A DNA stretch of 64,000 nt from Sphaerochaeta sp. (GTDB taxonomy: Bacteria > Spirochaetota > Spirochaetia > Sphaerochaetales > Sphaerochaetaceae), in assembly GCA_018399495.1 (NCBI GenBank), contig JAGYOG010000001.1, forward strand, positions 1-64,000. The letters run 5' to 3'. The stretch's first letter is position 1; every line of letters starts with the position of its first letter. Under the pieces are notes generated by a model. That model was not told the origin of the DNA, did not search any database, and saw only the letters and a program-made list of their open reading frames with translations. This document shows, in pieces, positions 9,401 through 17,602 of the stretch. Position numbers and translations under genes: made by a program.

Positions 9401-11105
9401 TGTGCTTTCGCTCTCGGATATCCTCCTCTACGGAGAGGGAGGAGTTGCTGACGGGGTATACACACTCTCACTGGATAATCCGAACCTCTCGATAGAGAGT
9501 GATCTTCTCTCATTTACCTATAACGTATCCTCTCAACATATCAAGGGAAAAGCAGATCCCGAATTCGGTATTGGTTTGTCTATCGAGGGCTCTCTTGCAG
9601 AGGAAGACTTCGGTCTTATTATTGAAGATATATACTTCCCGTTGAACCTTCTCAACCGTACCTTCCTAAAACCTGTATTCAGTTTCGTGGATGGTACAGC
9701 TAAAGGTGAGGTCTTCCTTGGAGGAAGTAAAGATGCCATTCGTCCTTACGGGCAAGTTTCTGTTGATTCAGTCAGGATGCAACTCTTCTGGTTGCCAGAA
9801 GACATCATTAGCATGAAAAATATTACAGCTACCATTGATGGAACAAGAGCAATTACTCCAAAGACACCTTTTTTCTCTACCAACACAATCACCGGTAAAA
9901 CGATAGGAGGATATGGTACACTTGGAGCCAGTTTCGATGGATTACGCTTGCTCAATTATGAGATCCATGCCGACATTGGCGATGAAATGCTCTATGTCTG
10001 GATTCCCATGGAGGGATTTGATGTGGATATTAGAACCTATGCTGGAGGCACCTTCAATCTCTTTGGGGTCGGTTTTGAGACGTGGCTCGATGGAGAAGTC
10101 ACCATCCAAGACACTACCATCAGTTTAGGAATCAAGGATCTCCCGTTCTGGTACAAAGCAAATAATCTTTCAACCACCGATTTTACCGTGGTCACCGGTA
10201 GAAATGTTTCCTTCTTCTATCCAAATACGCCTAGCCCCTTCATCCAAGCGACAATCACGGAAAACCAGGAGATACGTTTCACGTATGACCACATAACTGA
10301 TGATTTTGTCATTGATGGCAATCTTTCCTTCAGAAGTGGAGAATTCTACTACTTCCAGAAGAACTTCTTTATTACCGAAGGATCACTCTCACTCCATACC
10401 GATGCACTTTCCGGGCAAAACACCATACAGCCAACAATCAACTTGAGAGCAAAGTTGACAGATTTCGACACACAGGGGAATCGTGTTGATATCTTCCTTG
10501 TCTTGCGTGAATCAAGCCTAACCAATCTCAATCCGCAATTTGAATCGACACCACCAAAAGATGTAAACGAAATACTTGGGATCTTGGGTCAATCTATTCT
10601 TCCCACCGGAGCCTACGGACAGGTAAACCTGTATAGTGTAGCCAGTCTCGCAGCTGCAGCTACCGACGTAGCTGAACGATTAGGATACTTGCAGACCAGT
10701 CAATCGACATTGCTTACCGAATCAATCCGCATTTCACTCGGACTTGATATGTTCAGTATCCGTAGCAACATACTACAAAACATTCTCATAGATACTCTTC
10801 CCGGAGGAAGTTTGGCAAACCTCAGTCCACTTGCACGGTATCTGAACAATACCACGATATTCATGGGCAAATACGTAGGAGAGCAATTCTTCCTGCAAGC
10901 GTTGGTGCATCTTTCCGCTAGCGATGCAACGAAAGCCACACGAACATTCATATCTCCCGACCTTTCACTCGATCTCGAGCTGTCACTTGATTGGCAGAAT
11001 CCTATAGGGACATTCTCTTTCTTTACTCAACCCAACGAGTTGTCGTTTATCAATATTTTGGATACCATTGGGTTTAGTGTAACCAGAAGGTTTGTTCTGC
11101 GTTAA
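6462..11105 (+). CDS. tamB: TamB-like inner-membrane translocation/assembly protein (DUF490)
   Basis: A 1547-residue protein with one N-terminal membrane segment (about residues 10-32) followed by a very long beta-rich periplasmic region, the layout of TamB/AsmA-like proteins. TamB proteins bridge inner and outer membranes, helping outer-membrane protein assembly or lipid transport. The C-terminal ~350 residues are the best conserved (DUF490). The GTG start keeps the membrane anchor. It lies 22 bases upstream of bamA, the usual arrangement in diderms that lack a separate tamA. Confidence 0.85.
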   Translation: MRYHTTLKDIAISVLVLLSCAILTLYGMVYLDMRNPSRYLSDYLISSLNQTGPYTFTSTGLKRTFLKDLTVLNLSLQKDDTVLASAKEGIIKGGIPLLVQSVLQGNQRISLELEQVRVQLDNSLTIAQNTEGAPTFVSRWVKGNTLLVHSDSVEGTFHSPSIQADVRQAAFNFELKNGNTLPTLQAKAGGVHLQIGAGDISLKEINLNLNEEGAVSFTSSLASLTTGEIHANLEDFVAQGTINGFNFPDDVGVFSLSAAAFATYLPNLSVSIPKFSGTVSLERGAPKMATLSFNQMILSRDQMELYAPTTTLQGTWDEGMLSLGAATKIGEPLTFIFGDTLSLSSDNVLLNAYYQSEGENVEASVLLNQVTYRREDFIARLDSVSITGDAQMKKALIERASVDLDSVSTLSLESQGIQATSPLTSTLRYEKERSALSASFTFNELTSSFTNGPLYTRLSYQGNAQDRQLQAEISLDERFNLVSVYNLPQEGSGSLYVSTRMDEFPLSFLSPSIIRYAPFLQPYYHDATNLIGNITFQSETGGGAVMPFDGTLTIDLALREMKVGKVELDAGFIFQGYVEQDVLDVGALTIATSGYRLVYTGRTDLSDLLPSGQLDLFRSHDGQPLGSINFFDEPPKQYRFMFTTPFEHSLSIEGIVSSSPQNILIGEAKLGIFDTLYPFSFLLQTNTLQLSINQEEAFSLSTNLAPPVIADITSKGLTLPDRGFFANAELSGDLQVAFNTLRNWNVTSDLITIGGVLFQGHTYALETALSISQNAISLPEILLIDEQDAQFKSKFSYTGTDFLTLAERSFLAPFEASFTLESGNERKIAISLMGEDTRISALVNLADLPFDRFFTFAEGVIVDLNILGYTNLKQIISADGMIHLRKGEGIFSSKIEAGNTTLNLFDSQFTQGDLSYAGNLLLINGNKALSEGTFSHIRNLSYTDQESTFSYTLALDLGMMESLFDVSSAIALIREGKVKAVLSLSDILLYGEGGVADGVYTLSLDNPNLSIESDLLSFTYNVSSQHIKGKADPEFGIGLSIEGSLAEEDFGLIIEDIYFPLNLLNRTFLKPVFSFVDGTAKGEVFLGGSKDAIRPYGQVSVDSVRMQLFWLPEDIISMKNITATIDGTRAITPKTPFFSTNTITGKTIGGYGTLGASFDGLRLLNYEIHADIGDEMLYVWIPMEGFDVDIRTYAGGTFNLFGVGFETWLDGEVTIQDTTISLGIKDLPFWYKANNLSTTDFTVVTGRNVSFFYPNTPSPFIQATITENQEIRFTYDHITDDFVIDGNLSFRSGEFYYFQKNFFITEGSLSLHTDALSGQNTIQPTINLRAKLTDFDTQGNRVDIFLVLRESSLTNLNPQFESTPPKDVNEILGILGQSILPTGAYGQVNLYSVASLAAAATDVAERLGYLQTSQSTLLTESIRISLGLDMFSIRSNILQNILIDTLPGGSLANLSPLARYLNNTTIFMGKYVGEQFFLQALVHLSASDATKATRTFISPDLSLDLELSLDWQNPIGTFSFFTQPNELSFINILDTIGFSVTRRFVLR

Positions 11106-11127
11106 ACAAGAATATAGAGGAGCTATC

Positions 11128-13701
11128 ATGAACAAGCGGAAATCGCGCCGATTTTTTTGCGCAATCATTATCCTAATTTTTTCCCTTTCCCTGCTTAGTG
11201 CCGCTGAAGAAACTCCGTGGTACATGGGTAAACAAATCACCTCTTTTTCCAATACGGGACTACAGAATGCTGATGAAAGCACTATCTTGGATATTCAGTA
11301 TACGTACTTGGACGAACCTTTCACTGATGAGTTGTTCAATGAATTACAGGGGGAGCTCTATGCTCTGGATTATTTCCTGTATTTCCTTGCAGAAGCACAA
11401 CGCACTGGAGAGGGCAACAACGAACTTCAGATAGTCATGGAATTCCATGAATTGCCCTATATCAACCAGGTTACGATTGAAGGCAATGCGGGTATCAAGA
11501 CAAAGAATATTGAAGAGGTCCTTCTCAGTGGAGAAGGAACATTCTTGCAAGAACAGAATATTGAACTCTCCAAAACTGAAATACGGAAACTCTATGAAGA
11601 GAAAGGGTACGCAGACACGGTTATTTCGTCCTCTTATGAAGTTGATGAATCTAATAACACGGTAAGCTTGGTGTTTACCGTTGAAGAGAACAAACAGAAG
11701 CGTATTGGTGAAATAACCTTTGAGGGCAATTCAGGGCTTGCAAACGACCAGCTTGAGAAACAGCTCTCATCAAAGACTATCAGTTATTTCAATAGCGGCT
11801 ACTATAATCCCTCAACCATAGAGACTGACAAACAAAACCTCATCACCTTCTACGAAAGCAATGGATTTATCGACGCTGCAATCACCGATGTAAAGACAGA
11901 CGATATCAGCAGAGAGGATGATGAATATACACGACTGAGGGTCACCTACCAGATTGAAGAAGGGGAGCAGTGGCGCTTCGGTGGCATCCAGGTCGAAGGA
12001 AATTCAGTGTTCAGTGATGAACAGTTCCAAAACCTTATCTCCATGAAAGAAGGTTCGATTCTTGACATCTCCCGTGTTCAGAAGGAGATTGAGGCCGTTA
12101 CCGACCTGTACTGGAACAATGGGTATATTTTCAATCTAATCTCGAGTGACATGGTACGTGATGAAGAGAACAATGTTATCTCATACATTCTCACCGTCCA
12201 GGAAAATCAACAGGCCATTGTTGAGGATATCCGTATTGAAGGGCTCACAAAAACAAAACCGTATGTATTCGAACGCGAGTTGACTTTCAGCCGTGGGGAT
12301 ATTTTCAGCAAGGAAGCGTTGATCCGAAGCGCACAGAATATCTACAACACCCTGATCGTAACCGATGTCCAGTTTGACATAATCAATGGGAGTGAGGAAG
12401 GAACCGTCATTCCTGTATATACAGTAGTCGAAGGGAACCAGATGGATATCCAGTTCGGTGCTACCTTTGGCGGGAATGTTGATGGATTCCCTGTTTCCGG
12501 GTTCCTGCAATGGTCCGACAAAAACCTGGGTGGTACTGGTCGGGATCTCTCAATTACCACCAACTTAAGCCCAGACACCCAGAATTTTTCCATATCATTT
12601 ACTGATGGATGGTTCAAGGATTACCGTTGGTCGAATGGGTTGAGTTTCAACTTCGAGAGAAGCAGAAAAGAGAATACGTTGCAACGTGGACTGGGAAGTG
12701 AATACTATACCGGTCATGATGTGGATCAACTGGAGGATAATGCGTATCCACTAGGGTATAACAGCTATCTCAGCTATTTGGCAGCAGACAAGGATCTTCC
12801 TGTAAACTCTGAATTGATGAGCTACCTGTACTACCGAATCTCCCTTGGTTACAACACCGGGTATACGTTTATGTTCCGCCCAGGTGCCCTTACAATTGGT
12901 GGAGGATTATCCATTGGTTTGAACTATGCTGACTACAATCATGCGGTCTACGATCCGTTTGAGCGTCTGATCAAGTTGTATGGTGATGGTTGGAAGTTCA
13001 GTAACCGTCTCAACCTCTCCTTTGCCTGGGATGGTCGAGACCGTATTGAGAATACCAGCAAGGGATACTACCTCAGCCAGAATTTCACCTACGCTGGAGG
13101 TATTCTTGGCGGGCTCTCCAACTATATCAAGACATCATCTTCTGCAAGTGGCTATGTAACACTCTTCTCATTTGAACTTGCAGAGAAGGATGCCAATGTT
13201 GTACTGGGTGCTACCACCACTGTCAGTGCAATGCTACCCCAGTACTATGACTATAATAGTAGATTTGATACGGGAGAAACACAGGGATGGGATTGGTACG
13301 ATGCAAAGCAAGGTGCTACCCGCTATGAAATGCTGTATATCGATGGAATGAATACCGGTCGTGGTTTCTCCGTCATCTTCGACCAAGCATATCTTTGGGA
13401 CAACCAGGTTTCTATCAGCTGGCCACTAGCACACAACGTACTCTCTGCAGAAATCTATGGGAGTGCAACTGGGGTCAGTACTGATCTACAGAATATTTCG
13501 CCTTCTTCCCTTTCTTGGTATTATTCCATGGGAGCGGGTATAAAGTTGAAGGTACCAGGATTCCCATTGGGACTGTATCTGGTGAAAAACGCAAGCTTTA
13601 TTGACAATACCTTTGCCTGGGATTCAGGCAACATCTTCAAGGGAAACCGTGATGACAGTGGTTTGAAACTGGTACTTGCAATCACCACGACATTGTATTG
13701 A
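11128..13701 (+). CDS. bamA: Outer-membrane protein assembly factor BamA (Omp85)
   Basis: An 857-residue Omp85 protein. The ATG at 11128 follows AGAGGAG and opens a clear signal peptide (MNKRKSRRF, a hydrophobic run, then LLSAAEE). Repeated POTRA domains occupy roughly residues 25-425, with phrases such as VTIEGNAGIKTKNI and ITFEGNSGLANDQL, followed by a 16-strand-type barrel ending in an aromatic residue (TTTLY). BamA inserts barrel proteins into the outer membrane. It sits between tamB and mutS, whose start is three bases away. Confidence 0.92.
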   Translation: MNKRKSRRFFCAIIILIFSLSLLSAAEETPWYMGKQITSFSNTGLQNADESTILDIQYTYLDEPFTDELFNELQGELYALDYFLYFLAEAQRTGEGNNELQIVMEFHELPYINQVTIEGNAGIKTKNIEEVLLSGEGTFLQEQNIELSKTEIRKLYEEKGYADTVISSSYEVDESNNTVSLVFTVEENKQKRIGEITFEGNSGLANDQLEKQLSSKTISYFNSGYYNPSTIETDKQNLITFYESNGFIDAAITDVKTDDISREDDEYTRLRVTYQIEEGEQWRFGGIQVEGNSVFSDEQFQNLISMKEGSILDISRVQKEIEAVTDLYWNNGYIFNLISSDMVRDEENNVISYILTVQENQQAIVEDIRIEGLTKTKPYVFERELTFSRGDIFSKEALIRSAQNIYNTLIVTDVQFDIINGSEEGTVIPVYTVVEGNQMDIQFGATFGGNVDGFPVSGFLQWSDKNLGGTGRDLSITTNLSPDTQNFSISFTDGWFKDYRWSNGLSFNFERSRKENTLQRGLGSEYYTGHDVDQLEDNAYPLGYNSYLSYLAADKDLPVNSELMSYLYYRISLGYNTGYTFMFRPGALTIGGGLSIGLNYADYNHAVYDPFERLIKLYGDGWKFSNRLNLSFAWDGRDRIENTSKGYYLSQNFTYAGGILGGLSNYIKTSSSASGYVTLFSFELAEKDANVVLGATTTVSAMLPQYYDYNSRFDTGETQGWDWYDAKQGATRYEMLYIDGMNTGRGFSVIFDQAYLWDNQVSISWPLAHNVLSAEIYGSATGVSTDLQNISPSSLSWYYSMGAGIKLKVPGFPLGLYLVKNASFIDNTFAWDSGNIFKGNRDDSGLKLVLAITTTLY

Positions 13702-13703
13702 GT

Positions 13704-16304
13704 ATGAGTGCGAAAGAGACATTGACTCCAATGATGGTACAGTACCATCAAATCAAGGAGCAGCACCAAGGGGAAGTTCTCTTCTTCCGCCTTGGTGATT
13801 TCTATGAAATGTTTGAGGATGATGCAAGAGAAGTCTCGCGTCTCCTCAACCTAACCCTCACTAAACGCAATGGTCAGCCTATGTGCGGAATTCCCTACCA
13901 TGCGGCAAAGACCTATATCAAACGCCTGCTGGAGGCAGGCAAGAAGATTGCCATCTGTGAACAAACCAGCCTCAACCAGGAATGCGGGAAAAAGTTAGCA
14001 ACACGTGAAGTGGTGCAGGTCATCACTCCTGCAACGGTTATTGAAGATGATTACCTTGATGCGGAACAGTCAAGTTATGTGTTGAGTATCTCATTCCAAA
14101 AACCAGGTATCTCAGTCAGTTGTGCAGATATCACTACAGGTGAATTTTCCCTGAGAACGCTACAAAAAGATCATCATTACGGATCACTCTTGGCTGTTCT
14201 GGAGCAAATTCGTCCCAGGGAAATATTGGTAAATGAGGATGACTATTTTCTGTATCAGGACTACCAGGGCCTCCTCGATGCTCAGCAAGCCATGGTCAGC
14301 AAGCTTCCTCCCTGGAGGTTTTCCATTGCTGATGGGTACACTTTGCTCTGCAACCATGTGGGTAGCACGACCCTGAAAGCCTTTTCTTTAGAGGAGAAAG
14401 ACCACCGCATCTCCAGTGCGGGTGCACTACTCTGGTACTTGCGGGAAACGGCTAGAACAAGCCTGAACCAGATTGATTCCTATACAGTAGTCGAAGAAAC
14501 ACAGTTTCTACATATCGATGAAGCAAGTCGAAAAAGTCTGGAACTGGTGAGCAATACCAGCGACGGGAGCGAGAAATTCACGCTTTTCTCAGCAATCAAT
14601 GCAACCCTTACCAGTATGGGTACCCGTCAGTTGAAGAATTGGATCACTCGTGCCCTTAGTGATGTCAAGCAAATCCTTGAACGTCAAAGATGGGTCGAAA
14701 TGCTTGCCATAGACCGTGAAGAGCTCAGTAGAGTACGGTCAATCTTGAAACAGGTGTTGGACATCCAGCGACTCACCAGCCGTATCGCCATGGACAGGCA
14801 AGTACCAAGGGATTTGACAGGAATTGCACAGACCATCTCAGCCTTTTTTCAACTGGTTGATGAGCGATACCAAGATCTACTTCCAAACCAATTGGAAAAG
14901 ATGCAACTCCAAACGTTGCTCCAACTTGCTGCCGAAATTCAGGAAGCTATCAATGACCAGTGGCAGGGTCCTTTTGAGGAAGGGAAAGTCATTCTCAAAG
15001 GATTTGATGCACAACTGGATGCCCTGAGAAGAACCAAGTCAGGGGGAAAGGAATTGCTGGATTCTTATCTGAAGCAAATAAAGGAAGAGACCGGAATCCC
15101 TACCATCAAACTCTCTTCCAACAAGATTCTTGGCCACTATTTAGAAGTTACCAAAACACATGCGGCAAAGGTTCCCACTACTTTCTACCGAAAACAAACG
15201 CTGGTAAATGCTGAACGATTCACCAGCGATGAACTTATCAAACTGGAGCAACAGATCCTGGAGAGTGCTGCCTTGGCTGAAGAACGGGAAAAAGCAGTCT
15301 ATGAATCCTTGGTCTCCAAGACCAAGGAAGTGCAACAGATATTGCTCTCCATCAGTGGTTTTCTCAGTGACTTGGACTGTTTACAGAGCTTTGCAAGCAC
15401 AGCAATTACCCACCAATATACCAAACCGAGTTTTACCGATGAGGATGTTCTTATCCTAGAAGGAGCAAGACACCCAGTGGTTGAACAACATCTTGGCCCA
15501 GGAGCATTTATAGCCAATGATCTTACAATCAAGAGTGCCGGTAAACGATTCTGTTTGATTACGGGACCAAATATGGCAGGTAAGTCGACTTTCCTCAGAC
15601 AGAGTGCCTTGATCGTGGTGCTTGCACAAATTGGAAGCTTCGTTCCTGCAACCAAGGCTAGAATAGGTGTGGTCGATCGCCTCTACTGCAGGGTAGGCGC
15701 TAGTGATAATTTGGCACGTGGTGAATCCAGCTTTCTTGTGGAGATGCAGGAAGCAGCCCATATTCTCAAAACTGCAACAAGACATTCACTGGTTATCGTT
15801 GATGAACTGGGAAGAGGTACCAGTACCCAGGATGGTATGTCCATCGCCTATGCCATGATGCAGAAGCTCCTGTCCATGGACTGCAAAACATTGTTTGCAA
15901 CCCATTACCATGAACTTGCTAGGATAGATACCAGTGCCATCCAACTCTTGACGTTGCAGGTCAGTGAACAGGGTGGGGAAGTGAAGTTCCTTAGACGTGT
16001 CATTGAGGGAATAGCCAACAGCTCCTACGGATTGAACGTTGCAAGAATGGCAGGGGTTGGGCGTGATGTCATCAAGCAAGCCCGACAATTCCAGAAACAA
16101 CACTTTGCTGAGTATGATCTTGCCGCAATGCAGCCTGATTTGTTCAGCTCAGCAGCAAACCAAGATGAGCCTTCTTTCAGTGACCTTGATGCAAAGGAAA
16201 GTGAAGTCATCGATGCACTTGAATCGTTCAACATTGACCAGTCATCTCCCTTGGATGCTCTCTTGTTGCTGAAAGAATTACAGGACACGTTGCAAGCAAA
16301 GTAA
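13704..16304 (+). CDS. mutS: DNA mismatch repair protein MutS
   Basis: An 866-residue MutS1 protein that recognises mismatches. The mismatch-reading F-x-E motif is within FFRLGDFYEMF near residue 35, and the ATPase domain carries Walker A (GPNMAGKSTFLRQ), Walker B (VIVDELGRGTST) and the ATHYHEL motif. I use the ATG at 13704; a TTG six bases upstream overlaps the bamA stop. No strong ribosome site is visible, so translation may be coupled to bamA. No mutL is in the window. Confidence 0.96.
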   Translation: MSAKETLTPMMVQYHQIKEQHQGEVLFFRLGDFYEMFEDDAREVSRLLNLTLTKRNGQPMCGIPYHAAKTYIKRLLEAGKKIAICEQTSLNQECGKKLATREVVQVITPATVIEDDYLDAEQSSYVLSISFQKPGISVSCADITTGEFSLRTLQKDHHYGSLLAVLEQIRPREILVNEDDYFLYQDYQGLLDAQQAMVSKLPPWRFSIADGYTLLCNHVGSTTLKAFSLEEKDHRISSAGALLWYLRETARTSLNQIDSYTVVEETQFLHIDEASRKSLELVSNTSDGSEKFTLFSAINATLTSMGTRQLKNWITRALSDVKQILERQRWVEMLAIDREELSRVRSILKQVLDIQRLTSRIAMDRQVPRDLTGIAQTISAFFQLVDERYQDLLPNQLEKMQLQTLLQLAAEIQEAINDQWQGPFEEGKVILKGFDAQLDALRRTKSGGKELLDSYLKQIKEETGIPTIKLSSNKILGHYLEVTKTHAAKVPTTFYRKQTLVNAERFTSDELIKLEQQILESAALAEEREKAVYESLVSKTKEVQQILLSISGFLSDLDCLQSFASTAITHQYTKPSFTDEDVLILEGARHPVVEQHLGPGAFIANDLTIKSAGKRFCLITGPNMAGKSTFLRQSALIVVLAQIGSFVPATKARIGVVDRLYCRVGASDNLARGESSFLVEMQEAAHILKTATRHSLVIVDELGRGTSTQDGMSIAYAMMQKLLSMDCKTLFATHYHELARIDTSAIQLLTLQVSEQGGEVKFLRRVIEGIANSSYGLNVARMAGVGRDVIKQARQFQKQHFAEYDLAAMQPDLFSSAANQDEPSFSDLDAKESEVIDALESFNIDQSSPLDALLLLKELQDTLQAK

Positions 16305-16326
16305 CCATATTCCCTTCTTTAACAGT

Positions 16327-16983
16327 ATGTGGTGCCGTATGTGTAAAAGACTTTCTGATGCAACACTCTGTCCATCCTGTGCAGGAACAATCAGAGAAGC
16401 AGGATATGGGTTTCTTTTCAAGCATCGCTGTCCAGTCTGTGGAAACCCAGTTCTTGATACTTCCTATGCGTGTCCTTTCTGCAGCGAGGGGAAGCTCTCC
16501 TACGGACCGTATGGGAAAACACTTGCGTCCTTAATCAGGAGATACAAATTCGGGGGTGAGCGTTCTCTTACCCCGTTGCTGGCTGGTTTGTACTTGCCAC
16601 TCCTCGCATCGATTGATTCTCCACTTCTTCTTCCCATTCCCTGTTCAAGGGAGGGATACAAGAGAAGGGGTTTTGACCAAATGATAGTCATCACTTCCTA
16701 TCTTGCTAGAAAAGAAGGCTACCTATACCTTCCCCTTTTTGCCAAGCGTAAGGGGAAACAATATAAGTTACTCTCCAAAGAACAACGATTCCACGGGCAA
16801 ACATTACAGCTAACCAATTCAAAAAGAGCAAGGAAACAATTCCAGCAATTGATTGCTGCCGGGTACACTGCTGTACTTATTGACGATGTTTCCACAACGG
16901 GAAGCACTTTCCATCAAGCAAAAGAACTGCTTAAATTACATTTTAACTGTGAAACAGCCATTGTAGTACTAACTAATGCGTAG
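16327..16983 (+). CDS. ComF-family phosphoribosyltransferase-like protein
   Basis: A 218-residue protein. An N-terminal Cys-rich zinc-binding region (CRMCKRL, CPSC, CPVCG, CPFC) is followed by a type I phosphoribosyltransferase fold with the PRPP-binding motif AVLIDDVSTTGST near residue 182 and the family motif KRRGFDQ. ComF proteins are linked to DNA uptake in naturally competent bacteria, but in most organisms the substrate is unknown. It lies 22 bases after mutS and appears to end that transcription unit. Confidence 0.88.
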   Translation: MWCRMCKRLSDATLCPSCAGTIREAGYGFLFKHRCPVCGNPVLDTSYACPFCSEGKLSYGPYGKTLASLIRRYKFGGERSLTPLLAGLYLPLLASIDSPLLLPIPCSREGYKRRGFDQMIVITSYLARKEGYLYLPLFAKRKGKQYKLLSKEQRFHGQTLQLTNSKRARKQFQQLIAAGYTAVLIDDVSTTGSTFHQAKELLKLHFNCETAIVVLTNA

Positions 16984-16997
16984 TAATGTATACAGCG

Positions 16998-17026
16998 TTG
17001 ACAAAGATACGACTAATCGGTATTAT
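16998..17026 (+). promoter_or_regulatory. Sigma-70 promoter of the rimP-nusA-infB operon
   Basis: TTGACA at 16998-17003, a 17-base spacer, and TATTAT at 17021-17026, a near-consensus vegetative promoter. Transcription should start near 17033, giving a leader of about 70 bases before rimP that contains a terminator hairpin. Confidence 0.85.
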
Positions 17027-17050
17027 TTTCAAAGGTTTAATTGTTTATTG

Positions 17051-17079
17051 GGGATCGCCAACAGGCGTATCCCTTTTTT
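17051..17079 (+). terminator. Leader terminator (attenuator) upstream of rimP
   Basis: Bases 17051-17059 pair with 17064-17073 in a 9-bp stem with one bulged T (17068) and an AACA loop, followed at once by six Ts. It lies between the promoter and the rimP ribosome site (AGGAG at 17093), so part of the transcripts should stop before the first gene. Leader terminators before rimP-nusA are known in other bacteria, where NusA itself stimulates termination; that NusA does so here is inference. Confidence 0.75.
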
Positions 17080-17101
17080 ATGAATTTTTTTCAGGAGCAG
17101 T

Positions 17102-17602
17102 ATGATACAGAAAGGAATAGAAGAAACGGCTTTGTTTCGTGAATACGAACCTCTGCTGAGCGCGATGGGAATAACGTTGGTGGACATCAACGAGATTGAC
17201 CGTGGTGCAAACGTCCTGGTTACCATTGTGATCATGGTGAAAAATGAAGAAGTAAATGTCGACCACTGTGCAAAGGTGTACCGCTTGGTATATCCACGCA
17301 TGGAACTGATATTGGGAGAACGTGATCTTCAGCTTGAAGTAACCACCCCAGGACTACAACGTACAATTAAGGATATCTATGAGTTCAGCTTGTTTACTGG
17401 CAAGCGCTTACGGGTTTATGATACAAGCAAGACGGCATGGGTAAGTGGCATCATTAAAGCATGTAATGACCAATTCCTTACGCTTGACGATGTATTCATT
17501 GAGGATGATAAAGAAATGATTGAAACAATGGTTGTGGAGTTGGTTGCTATCCAAAAAGCTAAACTCGACTATAGATGGGAGGACAATTCACATGGCAACT
17601 GA
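17102..17602 (+). CDS. rimP: Ribosome maturation factor RimP
   Basis: A 166-residue protein needed for maturation of the 30S subunit. It has the two-domain RimP pattern with LEVTTPGLQR near residue 80, the family hallmark (usually LEVSSPGLDR). The ATG follows AGGAG by five bases. The 3' end overlaps nusA by 11 bases, the standard rimP-nusA-infB order. It is the first gene after the attenuated leader. Confidence 0.92.
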   Translation: MIQKGIEETALFREYEPLLSAMGITLVDINEIDRGANVLVTIVIMVKNEEVNVDHCAKVYRLVYPRMELILGERDLQLEVTTPGLQRTIKDIYEFSLFTGKRLRVYDTSKTAWVSGIIKACNDQFLTLDDVFIEDDKEMIETMVVELVAIQKAKLDYRWEDNSHGN

